Origin: CAZAFM01 sp964484395
Lineage (GTDB): Bacteria > Campylobacterota > Campylobacteria > Campylobacterales > CAZAFM01
Assembly: GCA_964484395.1 (NCBI GenBank)
Contig: CAZAFM010000018.1
Location: forward strand, 1 to 30,803
DNA length: 30,803 nucleotides
Direction: 5' to 3'
Under the pieces are notes generated by a model. It searched no databases. It was not told where the DNA came from and worked only from the letters and a program-made list of their open reading frames with translations. Below, piece by piece: positions 8,348 to 16,453 of this stretch; positions within the stretch are counted from its first letter, which is position 1; the number at the start of each line of letters is the position of its first letter. A program made the translations under genes and the position numbers.

Positions 8348-9067
8348 TTATTCACTAGGAGCTCTCATGGCTCTTATATACTCTACAAAACTATCTCTTT
8401 TTAACTGCTCAGCTACTGCTTTTCCTTTTTCAAAAAGTGCTCCAGTAGGACACACCTGCACACACTTCCCACAACTAGTACAGCTAGTAGCCTCTCCCCA
8501 TTTGTCATCAAAGTCATTTATAACTCTTGTCTCAATCCCTCTGTTTTTAACCCCCTTAGTAAATGCTCCTTCTATCTCTGCACACACTCTATTACAGGCA
8601 CTACATAGGATGCATCTATTATGATCTAGTACAAACCTCTCATGTGTTGCATCAATCTCTACTTTTGGAAAAAGGTATGGGACTTTTATGTGATCCATAT
8701 CAAGTCTTTGAAGCATCGCTTGAAGGTCACAATGTCCATTACTTACACACACAGCACAGATATGGTTTCGCTCTGAAAATATAAGACTTAAAACTGTTTG
8801 TCTGTATTTTAAGAGCTTCTCACTATCTGTTTTTATATCCATACCTTCAGCTATTGCAGTAGTACATGAAGGAAGTAGTTTAGGAATACCCTCTATCTCT
8901 ACTAAACAAAGCCTACATCCGCCCATAGCACTAAGCCCATCAACCTGGCATAGTGTCGGAATATCTATACCACTCTCTTGAGCGACTTCTAGTATGGTTT
9001 GACCATCTATTCCACTTATATCAACCCCATCTATTTTTAGTGTTATTACTGCATTTTTATTTGCCAT
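8348..9067 (-). CDS. hoxU: Hydrogenase diaphorase iron-sulfur subunit HoxU
   Basis: Electron-transfer subunit homologous to the N-terminus of NuoG, linking HoxF to HoxY. From ATG 9067 it has 239 residues: an N-terminal [2Fe-2S] domain (C40, C51, C54, C68), a His/Cys cluster site (H102, C104, C107, C113) and two [4Fe-4S] motifs (C142/C145/C148/C152 and C186/C189/C192/C196). The start at 9067 is preferred because an AAGGA lies five bases upstream and the ATG follows the hoxF stop by one base; the longer in-frame ATG at 9088 lies inside hoxF with no ribosome site. The assignment over a NuoG fragment follows from the hoxF and hoxY neighbours. Confidence 0.95.
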   Translation of the reverse strand: MANKNAVITLKIDGVDISGIDGQTILEVAQESGIDIPTLCQVDGLSAMGGCRLCLVEIEGIPKLLPSCTTAIAEGMDIKTDSEKLLKYRQTVLSLIFSERNHICAVCVSNGHCDLQAMLQRLDMDHIKVPYLFPKVEIDATHERFVLDHNRCILCSACNRVCAEIEGAFTKGVKNRGIETRVINDFDDKWGEATSCTSCGKCVQVCPTGALFEKGKAVAEQLKRDSFVEYIRAMRAPSE

Positions 9068-9068
9068 A

Positions 9069-10682
9069 TCAATCCTTTGCCATTGCACAAGCTGGTTGCT
9101 TTAGTTTGCTTTCATACTCATCTTTAAAAAACCTAAATGTACTAAGCACTGGGTTTGGTGCTGACATACCAAGTCCACAAAGGCTTGTATCTCTAACGGT
9201 ATAGCATAACTCTTCTAGAAGCTCTAAATCTTTTGCATCTGCTTCATTTTTGATTATCTTATCTAGTATGTTGTGCATATGAGTTGTTCCTACACGACAA
9301 GGGACACACTTTCCGCAAGACTCGCTTTTGCAAAATCCCATAAAAAACTTGGCAACCCCAACCATATCAGAATCACTATCTATAACAATCATCCCACCAC
9401 TTCCCATCATAGAGCCAACACTCTTTAGGCTCTCATAATCAACTGATAGATTTAAGTGCTCTTTTGGAATACATCCACCTGAAGGCCCACCTGTTTGAAC
9501 GGCTTTTAGCTCTTTTTTAGCCTCTATGCCACCACCTAGGTCATAAACCATCTCTTCAAGGGTTATACCCATAGGTACTTCCACAATTCCAGTATTGTTA
9601 ATACTCCCTGTTAGTGCAAAAACCTTAGTTCCCTTGCTTTTTTCTGTTCCAATACTTGCAAACCACTCTCCACCCTCTCTTAAAATAGGTGCTATGTTTG
9701 AGTAGGTCTCAACATTATTTATAAGTGTAGGCTTGCCAAAAAGTCCACTTTCAGCAGGATATGGGGGTCTAGGAGTTGGAGTTCCTCTTCCACCTTGAAT
9801 AGAAGCTAGAAGTGCGGTCTCTTCACCACATACAAAAGCACCAGCACCAATTCTTACCTCAAGCTCAAAGTCAAAGCCTGTTCCAAATATATTTTTACCA
9901 AGTATGCCAAATCTTGTGGCTGATTTTATAGCTTTTTGTAGCATCTCTATGGCTAGTGGGTATTCAGCTCTTACATAGATAAAGCCCTTTGAGGCACCTA
10001 CTGCATACGCGGCTATTGCCATACCCTCTATTACTCTATGAGGATCAGCCTCCATTACACTTCTATCCATAAAAGCACCGGGGTCTCCCTCATCCCCATT
10101 ACAGACTACATATTTAACATCACCAACAGCTTTTGCAACTGTACTCCACTTAAGTCCGGTAGGATAACCTCCACCACCTCTACCTCGAAGTCCACTTACC
10201 TTTACCTCTTCTATAACCTCATTTGGAGTCATTTCACTTAGAGCTTCAAAGTAGGCTCTATATCCACTATGCAGTATGTAGTCCTCTATTCTATTTGGGT
10301 CAACTAGCCCTGAGTTTTCAAGGACTATCTTTTTTTGCTTTGCAAAAAATGGGATATCATACGAGATATTCAGCCTATCTTCTATTTTTCCTTCTAGAAT
10401 GTTTTTAGCATCATCTTTTTGAACTGCTTTGTACATCACCTTTTTACCATCTTCTTCTATTTCTACTAGAGTTCCTTTCGCACAAAGACCCTTACATCCA
10501 ACTCCTACTACTTTGGTTCTCTCTCCACCACAAGACTCAAAAGCCTCTTTTACCTCATCACTTGCTAATGACTTACAAGAGGTTCCACAGCAGACTGTAA
10601 CCACTTTATCATATTTAGCTAGGCCGCTTTTTTCTTGCTCTACTATCTCTACAAAGTCCTCTTCATGCATTATTTTTATCAT
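9069..10682 (-). CDS. hoxF: Hydrogenase diaphorase NAD(H)/FMN subunit HoxF
   Basis: Flavoprotein that exchanges electrons with NAD(P)H. The 537 residues comprise a thioredoxin-like [2Fe-2S] domain (C31, C36, C63, C67), the FMN site GRGGGGYPTG (167-176), the NADH-binding CNGDEGDPGA (194-203), a SLBB-type region, and a C-terminal [4Fe-4S] domain (C456, C459, C462, C502). The N-terminal ferredoxin-like extension separates HoxF from plain NuoF. ATG 10682 has an AGGGG seven bases upstream and overlaps the hoxE 3' end by 20 bases; a second in-frame ATG at 10670 is possible. This module is what Campylobacterota complex I usually lacks. Confidence 0.96.
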   Translation of the reverse strand: MIKIMHEEDFVEIVEQEKSGLAKYDKVVTVCCGTSCKSLASDEVKEAFESCGGERTKVVGVGCKGLCAKGTLVEIEEDGKKVMYKAVQKDDAKNILEGKIEDRLNISYDIPFFAKQKKIVLENSGLVDPNRIEDYILHSGYRAYFEALSEMTPNEVIEEVKVSGLRGRGGGGYPTGLKWSTVAKAVGDVKYVVCNGDEGDPGAFMDRSVMEADPHRVIEGMAIAAYAVGASKGFIYVRAEYPLAIEMLQKAIKSATRFGILGKNIFGTGFDFELEVRIGAGAFVCGEETALLASIQGGRGTPTPRPPYPAESGLFGKPTLINNVETYSNIAPILREGGEWFASIGTEKSKGTKVFALTGSINNTGIVEVPMGITLEEMVYDLGGGIEAKKELKAVQTGGPSGGCIPKEHLNLSVDYESLKSVGSMMGSGGMIVIDSDSDMVGVAKFFMGFCKSESCGKCVPCRVGTTHMHNILDKIIKNEADAKDLELLEELCYTVRDTSLCGLGMSAPNPVLSTFRFFKDEYESKLKQPACAMAKD

Positions 10683-11166
10683 CTATCATCCCCTCTATAT
10701 GCTCTAAAGTCTTCTCACTATCGAGAAATCCAACAATATTTTCATCAAAAACAGCAATAGGTGCCAACCCACAAGAACCTAAACACCTAGCTCCTACAAC
10801 TGAGAGTTCGTCATCTGGGGTAGTTTCACCCTCTTTAACTCCATACTTATCCTCAATAGCATCAAGTATCTTATCAGCACCCTTCATATAACAAGCAGTT
10901 CCTGTACAGACTACACATGTGTGTTTACCTTTTGGCTTCAAGATAAAGAGATGGTAGAATGTAGCTACGCCATAAACTCTTCCTAATGGAACTCTAAGAG
11001 AGTGACCAACAAACTTCATAACATCCTCTTCAAGATACCCAAATGAGCCTTGCGCAGCATGAAGAACCTCTATAAGTGAGCTTTTCTTGTAGCCGTTTTT
11101 TTTCATAGCCCTTATGAGTGGCTTGTATCTTGGGTCATCATTTGGAGGTTTGGGTCTGACATACAT
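10663..11166 (-). CDS. hoxE: Hydrogenase subunit HoxE (NuoE-like [2Fe-2S] protein)
   Basis: Thioredoxin-fold [2Fe-2S] subunit homologous to NuoE, found in the five-subunit HoxEFUYH enzymes. It has 167 residues from ATG 11166, with cluster ligands C87/C92 (CTGTAC) and C128/C132 (CLGSC). A TTG at 11169 would add one residue, but the ATG has better spacing (six bases) from AAGGA. First gene of the hox operon, preceded by a TGTTATAAT promoter element and divergent from the GAPDH gene. The family also includes NuoE; the order E-F-U-Y-H settles the call. Confidence 0.94.
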   Translation of the reverse strand: MYVRPKPPNDDPRYKPLIRAMKKNGYKKSSLIEVLHAAQGSFGYLEEDVMKFVGHSLRVPLGRVYGVATFYHLFILKPKGKHTCVVCTGTACYMKGADKILDAIEDKYGVKEGETTPDDELSVVGARCLGSCGLAPIAVFDENIVGFLDSEKTLEHIEGMIDDKNNA

Positions 11167-11200
11167 CAACTATCCTTTTGAATTAGAAAATTTATAAAAA

Positions 11201-11206
11201 ATTATA
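11201..11206 (-). promoter_or_regulatory. -10 element of the hox operon promoter
   Basis: The minus strand reads TGTTATAAT about 35 bases before the hoxE ATG. No -35 hexamer or operator-like palindrome is evident in the 126-base spacer shared with the GAPDH gene. Confidence 0.65.
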
Positions 11207-11260
11207 ACATCATTTAAAATGTTAATCCGTAATTGAAATGTATACTAACCTATGTTAACA

Positions 11261-11266
11261 TACAAT
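11261..11266 (+). promoter_or_regulatory. -10 element of the GAPDH promoter
   Basis: TACAAT on the plus strand 26 bases before the GAPDH ATG, without the TGn extension seen in neighbouring promoters. A strong GAAGGAG ribosome site follows at about 11281-11287. Confidence 0.5.
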
Positions 11267-11292
11267 AAATCAAAAGAAAAGAAGGAGTAAGA

Positions 11293-12291
11293 ATGGCATT
11301 AAAAGTAGCAATCAATGGATTTGGAAGAATAGGAAGATGTGTAGCTAGAATTATAGAGAAAAGAGATGATGTAGAGCTAGTTGCTATAAATGACTTGGCT
11401 GATCTTGATATGCTTGCATATCTTCTAAGACATGATTCAGTGCATGGAAATTTCTCGCTAAGTGTTGAAAAGATAGATGATAGCACTTTAAGAATAGGTG
11501 GAAGAGATGTAAAAGTTCTTTCAGAAAGAGACCCTAATAATCTAAAATTTGCTGAATATGGTGCTGAAGTTATGCTAGAGTGTACTGGACTTTTCTTAAA
11601 GCAAGAACAAGTTCAGTGCCACCTAGATAATGGTATCAAGAAGGTTCTTTTCTCTGCTCCTGCAAAAGATGATACTCCTACTTATGTACTAGGCGTAAAC
11701 GCTGATGAGTACAAGGGTGAGAAGATTATCTCAAATGCTAGTTGTACTACAAACTGTCTAGCACCAGTTGCAAAGGTACTTAATGATGTATTTGGAATAG
11801 TAAAAGGAAATATGACAACTATCCACAGCTATACAAACGACCAAAACATCCTTGATGTAATGCACAAAAAAGAGATAAGAAGAGCAAGAGCTGCTGCTAT
11901 AAACATGATTCCAACCACAACTGGAGCTGCTAAGTCTGTGGGTAAAGTCATCCCTGAACTAAATGGAAAGCTTCACGGTCACTCGGTTAGAGTTCCAACT
12001 CCTGATGTATCTATGGTGGATTTAAATGTAGTTCTTGGCAAAAAAGTAAGTGCTGAGGATATAAACAGTGCTCTAAAAGAAGCAAGCGAAGGCAAACTAA
12101 AAGGCATATTAGGAATAGATGATGATAATGGTGTAAGTACTGACTTCATGGGTGATCCTAGAAGCTCTATCGTATCTGATGACCTTACATTTGTTGTTGG
12201 AAATGATTTTGCAAAAGTAATGGCTTGGTATGATAATGAGTGGGGCTACTCACATAGACTTGTAGATATGGCACTGCACATTTCTAAGTAA
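11293..12291 (+). CDS. gap: Type I glyceraldehyde-3-phosphate dehydrogenase
   Basis: Interconverts glyceraldehyde 3-phosphate and 1,3-bisphosphoglycerate with NAD(H). The 332-residue length is standard. Motifs are the N-terminal Rossmann INGFGRIGR (7-15), the catalytic SNASCTTNCLAP with C151, and the activating H178. D34 after the second strand favours NAD over NADP. A strong ribosome site precedes ATG 11293, and a near-perfect hairpin terminator follows the stop. In an autotroph it would run in the gluconeogenic direction; that is inference. Confidence 0.97.
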   Translation: MALKVAINGFGRIGRCVARIIEKRDDVELVAINDLADLDMLAYLLRHDSVHGNFSLSVEKIDDSTLRIGGRDVKVLSERDPNNLKFAEYGAEVMLECTGLFLKQEQVQCHLDNGIKKVLFSAPAKDDTPTYVLGVNADEYKGEKIISNASCTTNCLAPVAKVLNDVFGIVKGNMTTIHSYTNDQNILDVMHKKEIRRARAAAINMIPTTTGAAKSVGKVIPELNGKLHGHSVRVPTPDVSMVDLNVVLGKKVSAEDINSALKEASEGKLKGILGIDDDNGVSTDFMGDPRSSIVSDDLTFVVGNDFAKVMAWYDNEWGYSHRLVDMALHISK

Positions 12292-12298
12292 CAAAATA

Positions 12299-12323
12299 CT
12301 CCTAGAAGCAATGCTTCTAGGAG
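12299..12323. terminator. Bidirectional intrinsic terminator between gap and the amidotransferase gene
   Basis: A perfect 11-base-pair stem (CTCCTAGAAGC / GCTTCTAGGAG) with a 3-base loop lies 7 bases past the gap stop and 16 bases past the convergent gene's stop. T-rich stretches follow on both strands (AATTTTTAA on plus, TATTTTGTT on minus), so it can end transcripts from both sides. Confidence 0.85.
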
Positions 12324-12339
12324 CTATACTAATTTTTAA

Positions 12340-13047
12340 CTATATAAGCTCAACAAACTTTTTCAAGATAGAAGCAGACTCAGGAGCTCTCTTTATCTTG
12401 TTTATCATCTTTTTGCTACTAACCCCTATACTATCAAACCAATCTTTTTGAGCAGATATGTACTCTTTTATGACTTCCTCACTATGCTCAGGATGAAACT
12501 GCACACCCCATGCACACCTACCTATCCTAAAGGCGTGATGAGGCTCAAAATCATTTTTGGCTAAAAGCACTGCATTTTTTGGTAGCTTAATAACACTCTG
12601 AGAGTGCGTAGCATAGGCGCTAAACCTTTTGGGAAGTTGAGAAAATATAATATCATCTTTTGCATCTGCTAAAAGCTTGATATCTACTTGCCCTACCTCT
12701 CTTCCTCTTGGGTGGTAGTCTACTTTCCCACCCATAGCTTTAGCAAGTAGCTGATGACCATAGCATATACCAAAAAGTGGTATCTCTTTTTCAACCAGAT
12801 ATGGGATAAACTGCTCAACCCTAAAACTATCACTATCTAAGTCAGTCACCATAGAGTGCGCACCTGTTATGATAACTCCTGCGATATCCTCTAGGCTAGG
12901 CAAGCTAGCATTTTTGTAGATATCTACAGTCTCTATATCAAACCCACACTCACCGATACTTTGAACTATCCACTCTTCAAAGTCCCCATGCTTTTGTATA
13001 GACTCTGGAAAGTAGCTACCCATTTTTAGTATATATATCTTCTTCAT
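12340..13047 (-). CDS. Stand-alone class I glutamine amidotransferase (GMP synthase-like domain)
   Basis: A 235-residue protein made of one class I glutaminase domain, which releases ammonia from glutamine. The triad is visible: nucleophile C95 in GICYGHQ, then H185 and E187 in QFHPEHS. It resembles the amidotransferase domain of GuaA but has no synthetase domain, and belongs to the broad COG0518 group whose substrates are mostly unknown. It is monocistronic, with a TGTTATAGT promoter element and only a weak ribosome site, and is convergent with gap across a shared terminator. A role in gamma-glutamyl or nucleotide metabolism is possible, but nothing in the context decides it. Confidence 0.9.
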   Translation of the reverse strand: MKKIYILKMGSYFPESIQKHGDFEEWIVQSIGECGFDIETVDIYKNASLPSLEDIAGVIITGAHSMVTDLDSDSFRVEQFIPYLVEKEIPLFGICYGHQLLAKAMGGKVDYHPRGREVGQVDIKLLADAKDDIIFSQLPKRFSAYATHSQSVIKLPKNAVLLAKNDFEPHHAFRIGRCAWGVQFHPEHSEEVIKEYISAQKDWFDSIGVSSKKMINKIKRAPESASILKKFVELI

Positions 13048-13079
13048 TTATCCATTCTCATTTTAAATATCATACAGAA

Positions 13080-13085
13080 ACTATA
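13080..13085 (-). promoter_or_regulatory. -10 element of the amidotransferase promoter
   Basis: The minus strand reads TGTTATAGT 33 bases before the ATG at 13047; an extended -10 with one mismatch in the hexamer. Confidence 0.5.
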
Positions 13086-13227
13086 ACACACTTAGCATAA
13101 GACAAGATGCTTTTTGACACTATCACTCAAAGAACCAAAAAGAGATTTTAAAAAAGGAACTTTTTTTAAGTACTAGTAAGTATTTTTTTATAGGTTCCTA
13201 GATATCATACCACCAAAGGAGTTGGTG

Positions 13228-14340
13228 ATGAACAATCCATTTATATTTTCCCATATAGTTACTGATGAGAAGTTTTGCTATAGAGATGAGCTAGAACCTC
13301 TTAAAAACTATATGTTAAACAGTACTAGTGTGGTGCTTTACTCAAAAAGAAGATATGGTAAAAGCTCTCTAATCAAAGAGATATTTAAAAACCATATTGA
13401 TAAAAAAAACTATTTAACCATCTATTTTGATATATTTGATATAAGTAGTAGCAATGATTTTGCCTACAGCTTTTATAAGGCTGTTGCAAAAAGTTTTAAA
13501 AATGATATGCAAAGTGTCTTGCAAACTTTGAAAAATATATTTTCAAGAGCAACTTTTAGTGCTACAGTGGCTTCAAGTGGTGAGATAGAGTTTAAACCCT
13601 CGCTGGCTTATCAAAGCTTTGAAGATATGATGGATGATATATTTACCAACCTCTCAAACTACCTCAAAAAAAACAATCTCAAAGCTATCATTGCCATAGA
13701 TGAGTTTCAGCAAGTTACTAGCATCAAAGAAAAAAATATTGAAGCTGTTTTGCGAACATATATCCAAAATATTGATAATATCAGTTTCATTTTTAGCGGG
13801 TCTAAAAAACATCTTCTAACTCAGATGTTTACTGATTATACTCAGCCATTTTATGCGCAAGCAGTCCCTTTTGAACTCAAACAGATAGAGTGTGAGAGAT
13901 TTTTTGATTTTGTGCAAAAAAAGTTTGAACAAACACAAAAAAGCTTTCAAAAAGAACCATTTGAAACACTCTATAAAAAAGTAGATGGAGAGTCGTGGCT
14001 TATCCAAAATGTAGCATATCACCTTTGGCAAAGATATGATATAGTAGATACAAATGAGCAAATAGAAGAAACCATCCAAGATATAGTCAATATGAGTGAT
14101 AGTATCTATAAACTTCTTTTTGATAACTTCTCAAACACTCAAAAATCAGCACTGAAAATTGTTGCTAGATGCGGAGGGGTGAATCTACTCTCAAAAGAGA
14201 TTTTAAATATTCACAATATCTCTAAATCCTCCTTGGTATCAGCTCTAAATGTATTGCTTGAAAAAGAGATTATAGATAAAACAGAGGATATGTATTTTAT
14301 TAATGATAAGCTTTTTGAGATATGGCTAAGTGATGGTTAA
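13228..14340 (+). CDS. P-loop ATPase of the archaeal-type ATPase family (ATPase_2-like)
   Basis: A 370-residue STAND/AAA-type ATPase of the group often annotated as ATPase domain predominantly from Archaea (PF01637). It has a Walker A of the RRYGKSS type (41-47), a Walker B AIIAIDEF (D158/E159), a sensor FSGSKK (189-194), and a C-terminal helix-turn-helix-like region (about 300-370). The first glycine of the usual Walker A is replaced by serine (S39). ATG 13228 is chosen because AAGGAG lies six bases upstream; earlier TTG and GTG codons fall inside that spacer. It stands alone between oppositely oriented genes. Such ATPases are common accessory genes of unknown role. Not closely similar to the ATPase at 29364. 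Confidence 0.85.
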   Translation: MNNPFIFSHIVTDEKFCYRDELEPLKNYMLNSTSVVLYSKRRYGKSSLIKEIFKNHIDKKNYLTIYFDIFDISSSNDFAYSFYKAVAKSFKNDMQSVLQTLKNIFSRATFSATVASSGEIEFKPSLAYQSFEDMMDDIFTNLSNYLKKNNLKAIIAIDEFQQVTSIKEKNIEAVLRTYIQNIDNISFIFSGSKKHLLTQMFTDYTQPFYAQAVPFELKQIECERFFDFVQKKFEQTQKSFQKEPFETLYKKVDGESWLIQNVAYHLWQRYDIVDTNEQIEETIQDIVNMSDSIYKLLFDNFSNTQKSALKIVARCGGVNLLSKEILNIHNISKSSLVSALNVLLEKEIIDKTEDMYFINDKLFEIWLSDG

Positions 14341-14360
14341 ACTATAGTAATGGGAAAAAT

Positions 14361-14381
14361 CATAAAAAAGGGTTTTTTGTG
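14361..14381. terminator. Possible bidirectional terminator between the ATPase gene and the receiver-like gene
   Basis: A 9-pair AT-rich stem (CATAAAAAA / TTTTTTGTG, one G-T wobble) around a GGG loop lies between two convergent stops. The stem supplies its own U tract on either strand. Its low GC content makes it a weaker candidate than the one at 12299. Confidence 0.35.
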
Positions 14382-14383
14382 AA

Positions 14384-16003
14384 CTATACCATCTTAACTA
14401 TGGTATCCATAAACTCCTCTCTCCCCATATCTTCATAAAAGAAGTGTTTTATTCCTCTATTAAAACCTATTGTGTGGTTGTTTGTGTCATTTTTTGATTT
14501 GAGTCTTAGGGCGTATATGGTGCCACTACTCTGGGCTGGAAACTTCTTTTTTAGGAAGTCTATTATCTCTACACCTCTTTTTTTACCAACTACAGCATCC
14601 ATTATAACAACCTCATACTCATTTGCACTAAACTGCCTTAAAAACTCCGCCACATCTTTGTAGTACTTTCCTTCAAGTATTGGATCTACATTACTAATGA
14701 GCTCTTTCTCTCTTGCTATTGCTTCAGAGTTCTGTCCCACTAGTGCTACAATCTTCTTATTTGTGGCGTTGTACTGGTTTATGTATTTGATAAGTTTTTT
14801 ACTATGCTCACCTGCCATGGACTCATCAATACCATTAGTGTAGTATTGAAGATATGTTTTTGAGGACATCACACCTTTTATCTGTGCATCTTTAAAAAAG
14901 TCTCTGATATTTCTTGAGCTTTTTGCTTTTTTCCACATAATTTTATCAAACCTATAAGCTAGTATATCAAGAACCTCTTTTAAATCATATCTTAGACTAT
15001 CAACAGAGTCAGTGAAAGTAGTTTTAAACTCCTCAAAATACTTCTTCTTAATCTCCTCCATACTTTTATCAACCTGATTTATTCGTTCTTTCAAGGTTGT
15101 TATCTCATGAACTCTATCTACATGCTTTCCATTTATTCTTTTGAAATCTTCATCATTTTTCAAGGCTTCTGGGCTATCTTTTTTTTGATTTTTTCTTTTT
15201 GCCTTTACCTCATCTAGTTGTCTTGTAAGAAGTCCTAGCTCATTTCTTAAGCTACCCATCTTCATAACAATATCATCATACTCATTATATAGTGTTAGAT
15301 ATTCGGTATTTTTTTTCAGATATATCTTCTCGTAATTACCTTCTATGGTATCTCTTATGCGGTTTTCGAAGTCATTTTTCATTTTTATAGCTGACTCAAA
15401 GTTTTCTCTGACTCTTTTTAGCTCCTTGTCTTCTAGTGAGTAGTCTATCTCCATCATATTGTTATATGCTGTGAACAAAAATCTTTTCATAAGTTCATAG
15501 CTCATCTTTTTATTGCCAAAGTCCTCCTCTTGCATAAGTAGTAGATTCTCTAGTGTTTTGCTAAAATACTCGTCTATAGCTTCCTGAATGGAGAGGCTTT
15601 TTGTTAGGTTTGTATCTTCATGATTCTTCTTTACAAACTCATCTATTTTCTCTTTTTTCTCACCTATGGCTTTTAGTATCTCACTTTTGGTTATAGGAGT
15701 AGTAATAAAGCCAGATATACTGTAGTTTTGTAGAAACTTCTTAACCTTATCACCCTCACTAGTAGCTACAAATATAGGAAAATCTGGATCTCTTGTATGG
15801 AGGTATTTTATGACTGATAGTTTATCTTTTTGCTCATCATCGAAGTTTATAAAGACAACATCAACCTTGAAGTGATTAAATATGTTTTTAGCATCTTCCA
15901 TTCCCGCTACATAGAAGCACGCCTTTATACTCTCTTCTAGCTCATCTTTTAACTCAAGATTAGGAGTGTCACATATAGATAAGACATAGCTTTTTAAATC
16001 CAT
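14384..16003 (-). CDS. Large coiled-coil protein with receiver-like domains at both ends
   Basis: A 539-residue cytoplasmic protein without a recognised output domain. Residues 1-112 look like a response-regulator receiver fold, but the expected phospho-acceptor is N53 (in VVFINFDD) and the usual K-P near the end is T-P, so it is probably not phosphorylated. Residues about 115-420 are highly charged and helical, with a long likely coiled coil (about 180-320). Residues about 420-539 again look receiver-like, this time with an aspartate in place (D469 in VVIMDAV). The ATG at 16003 overlaps the trmL stop by one base. A signalling scaffold is plausible; the exact function is unknown to me. Confidence 0.8.
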   Translation of the reverse strand: MDLKSYVLSICDTPNLELKDELEESIKACFYVAGMEDAKNIFNHFKVDVVFINFDDEQKDKLSVIKYLHTRDPDFPIFVATSEGDKVKKFLQNYSISGFITTPITKSEILKAIGEKKEKIDEFVKKNHEDTNLTKSLSIQEAIDEYFSKTLENLLLMQEEDFGNKKMSYELMKRFLFTAYNNMMEIDYSLEDKELKRVRENFESAIKMKNDFENRIRDTIEGNYEKIYLKKNTEYLTLYNEYDDIVMKMGSLRNELGLLTRQLDEVKAKRKNQKKDSPEALKNDEDFKRINGKHVDRVHEITTLKERINQVDKSMEEIKKKYFEEFKTTFTDSVDSLRYDLKEVLDILAYRFDKIMWKKAKSSRNIRDFFKDAQIKGVMSSKTYLQYYTNGIDESMAGEHSKKLIKYINQYNATNKKIVALVGQNSEAIAREKELISNVDPILEGKYYKDVAEFLRQFSANEYEVVIMDAVVGKKRGVEIIDFLKKKFPAQSSGTIYALRLKSKNDTNNHTIGFNRGIKHFFYEDMGREEFMDTIVKMV

Positions 16004-16449
16004 TAGCTCCTACTTACTTCTATTTGCCTATAAGCCTCATAGGCTACTATTCCCACTGCAGTGGCTAGGTTTAGACTTCTTATGTTTTTAGTCGGTATAG
16101 TATAGGCATTTTTTGCATATTGTGTTATTAAACTTCTAGGCAATCCAGCATCTTCTCTCCCAAAATAAAAAAAATCTCCATCTAAGAAGTTTGCTTCATA
16201 GTAGGGTTGAGTGCTTTTTGTTGTTAAAAAAAAGTGCCTACTACAAAGAGGATAGATACTCCAAAAGTGCTCAAGTGAGTCATAAACTCTATACTCTACA
16301 CTCTCCCAATAGTCCAGTCCTGCTCTTTTTAGTGCTTTTTGCTCTAGGCTAAAGCCTAGTGGCTCTACTAGATGCAACCTTGCATCAAGCCCTAAACATA
16401 ATCGTCCAACATTACCGGTGTTTGGGGGTATTTGGGGCTCTACAAGCAC
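16003..16449 (-). CDS. trmL: tRNA (cytidine/uridine-34-2'-O)-methyltransferase TrmL (SPOUT family)
   Basis: Methylates the 2'-O of the wobble base 34 in certain leucine tRNAs using SAM. From GTG 16449 it has 148 residues; E. coli TrmL has 157. Motifs are PQIPPNTGNVGRLC at the N-terminus, FGREDAGLP (motif 2) and RSLNLATAVGIVAYE (motif 3, the SPOUT knot). The start is uncertain: GTG has no ribosome site, while AAGGAG (16472-16477) stands seven bases before an in-frame ATC at 16464, giving the N-terminus (M)ALNIVLVEP, which matches the family opening MLNIVLYEP. The GTG begins four bases after the stop of the small upstream ORF, so reinitiation there is the alternative. Confidence 0.93.
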   Translation of the reverse strand: MLVEPQIPPNTGNVGRLCLGLDARLHLVEPLGFSLEQKALKRAGLDYWESVEYRVYDSLEHFWSIYPLCSRHFFLTTKSTQPYYEANFLDGDFFYFGREDAGLPRSLITQYAKNAYTIPTKNIRSLNLATAVGIVAYEAYRQIEVSRS

Positions 16450-16453
16450 TATA

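Noticed and set aside
8348..9088. HoxU start at ATG 9088
   Set aside because: It lies within the end of hoxF without a ribosome site, whereas ATG 9067 has AAGGA at five bases and gives the family N-terminus.
7587..10707. Several plus-strand frames opposite the hox genes
   Set aside because: All are low-complexity shadows of well-identified hox coding sequence on the other strand.
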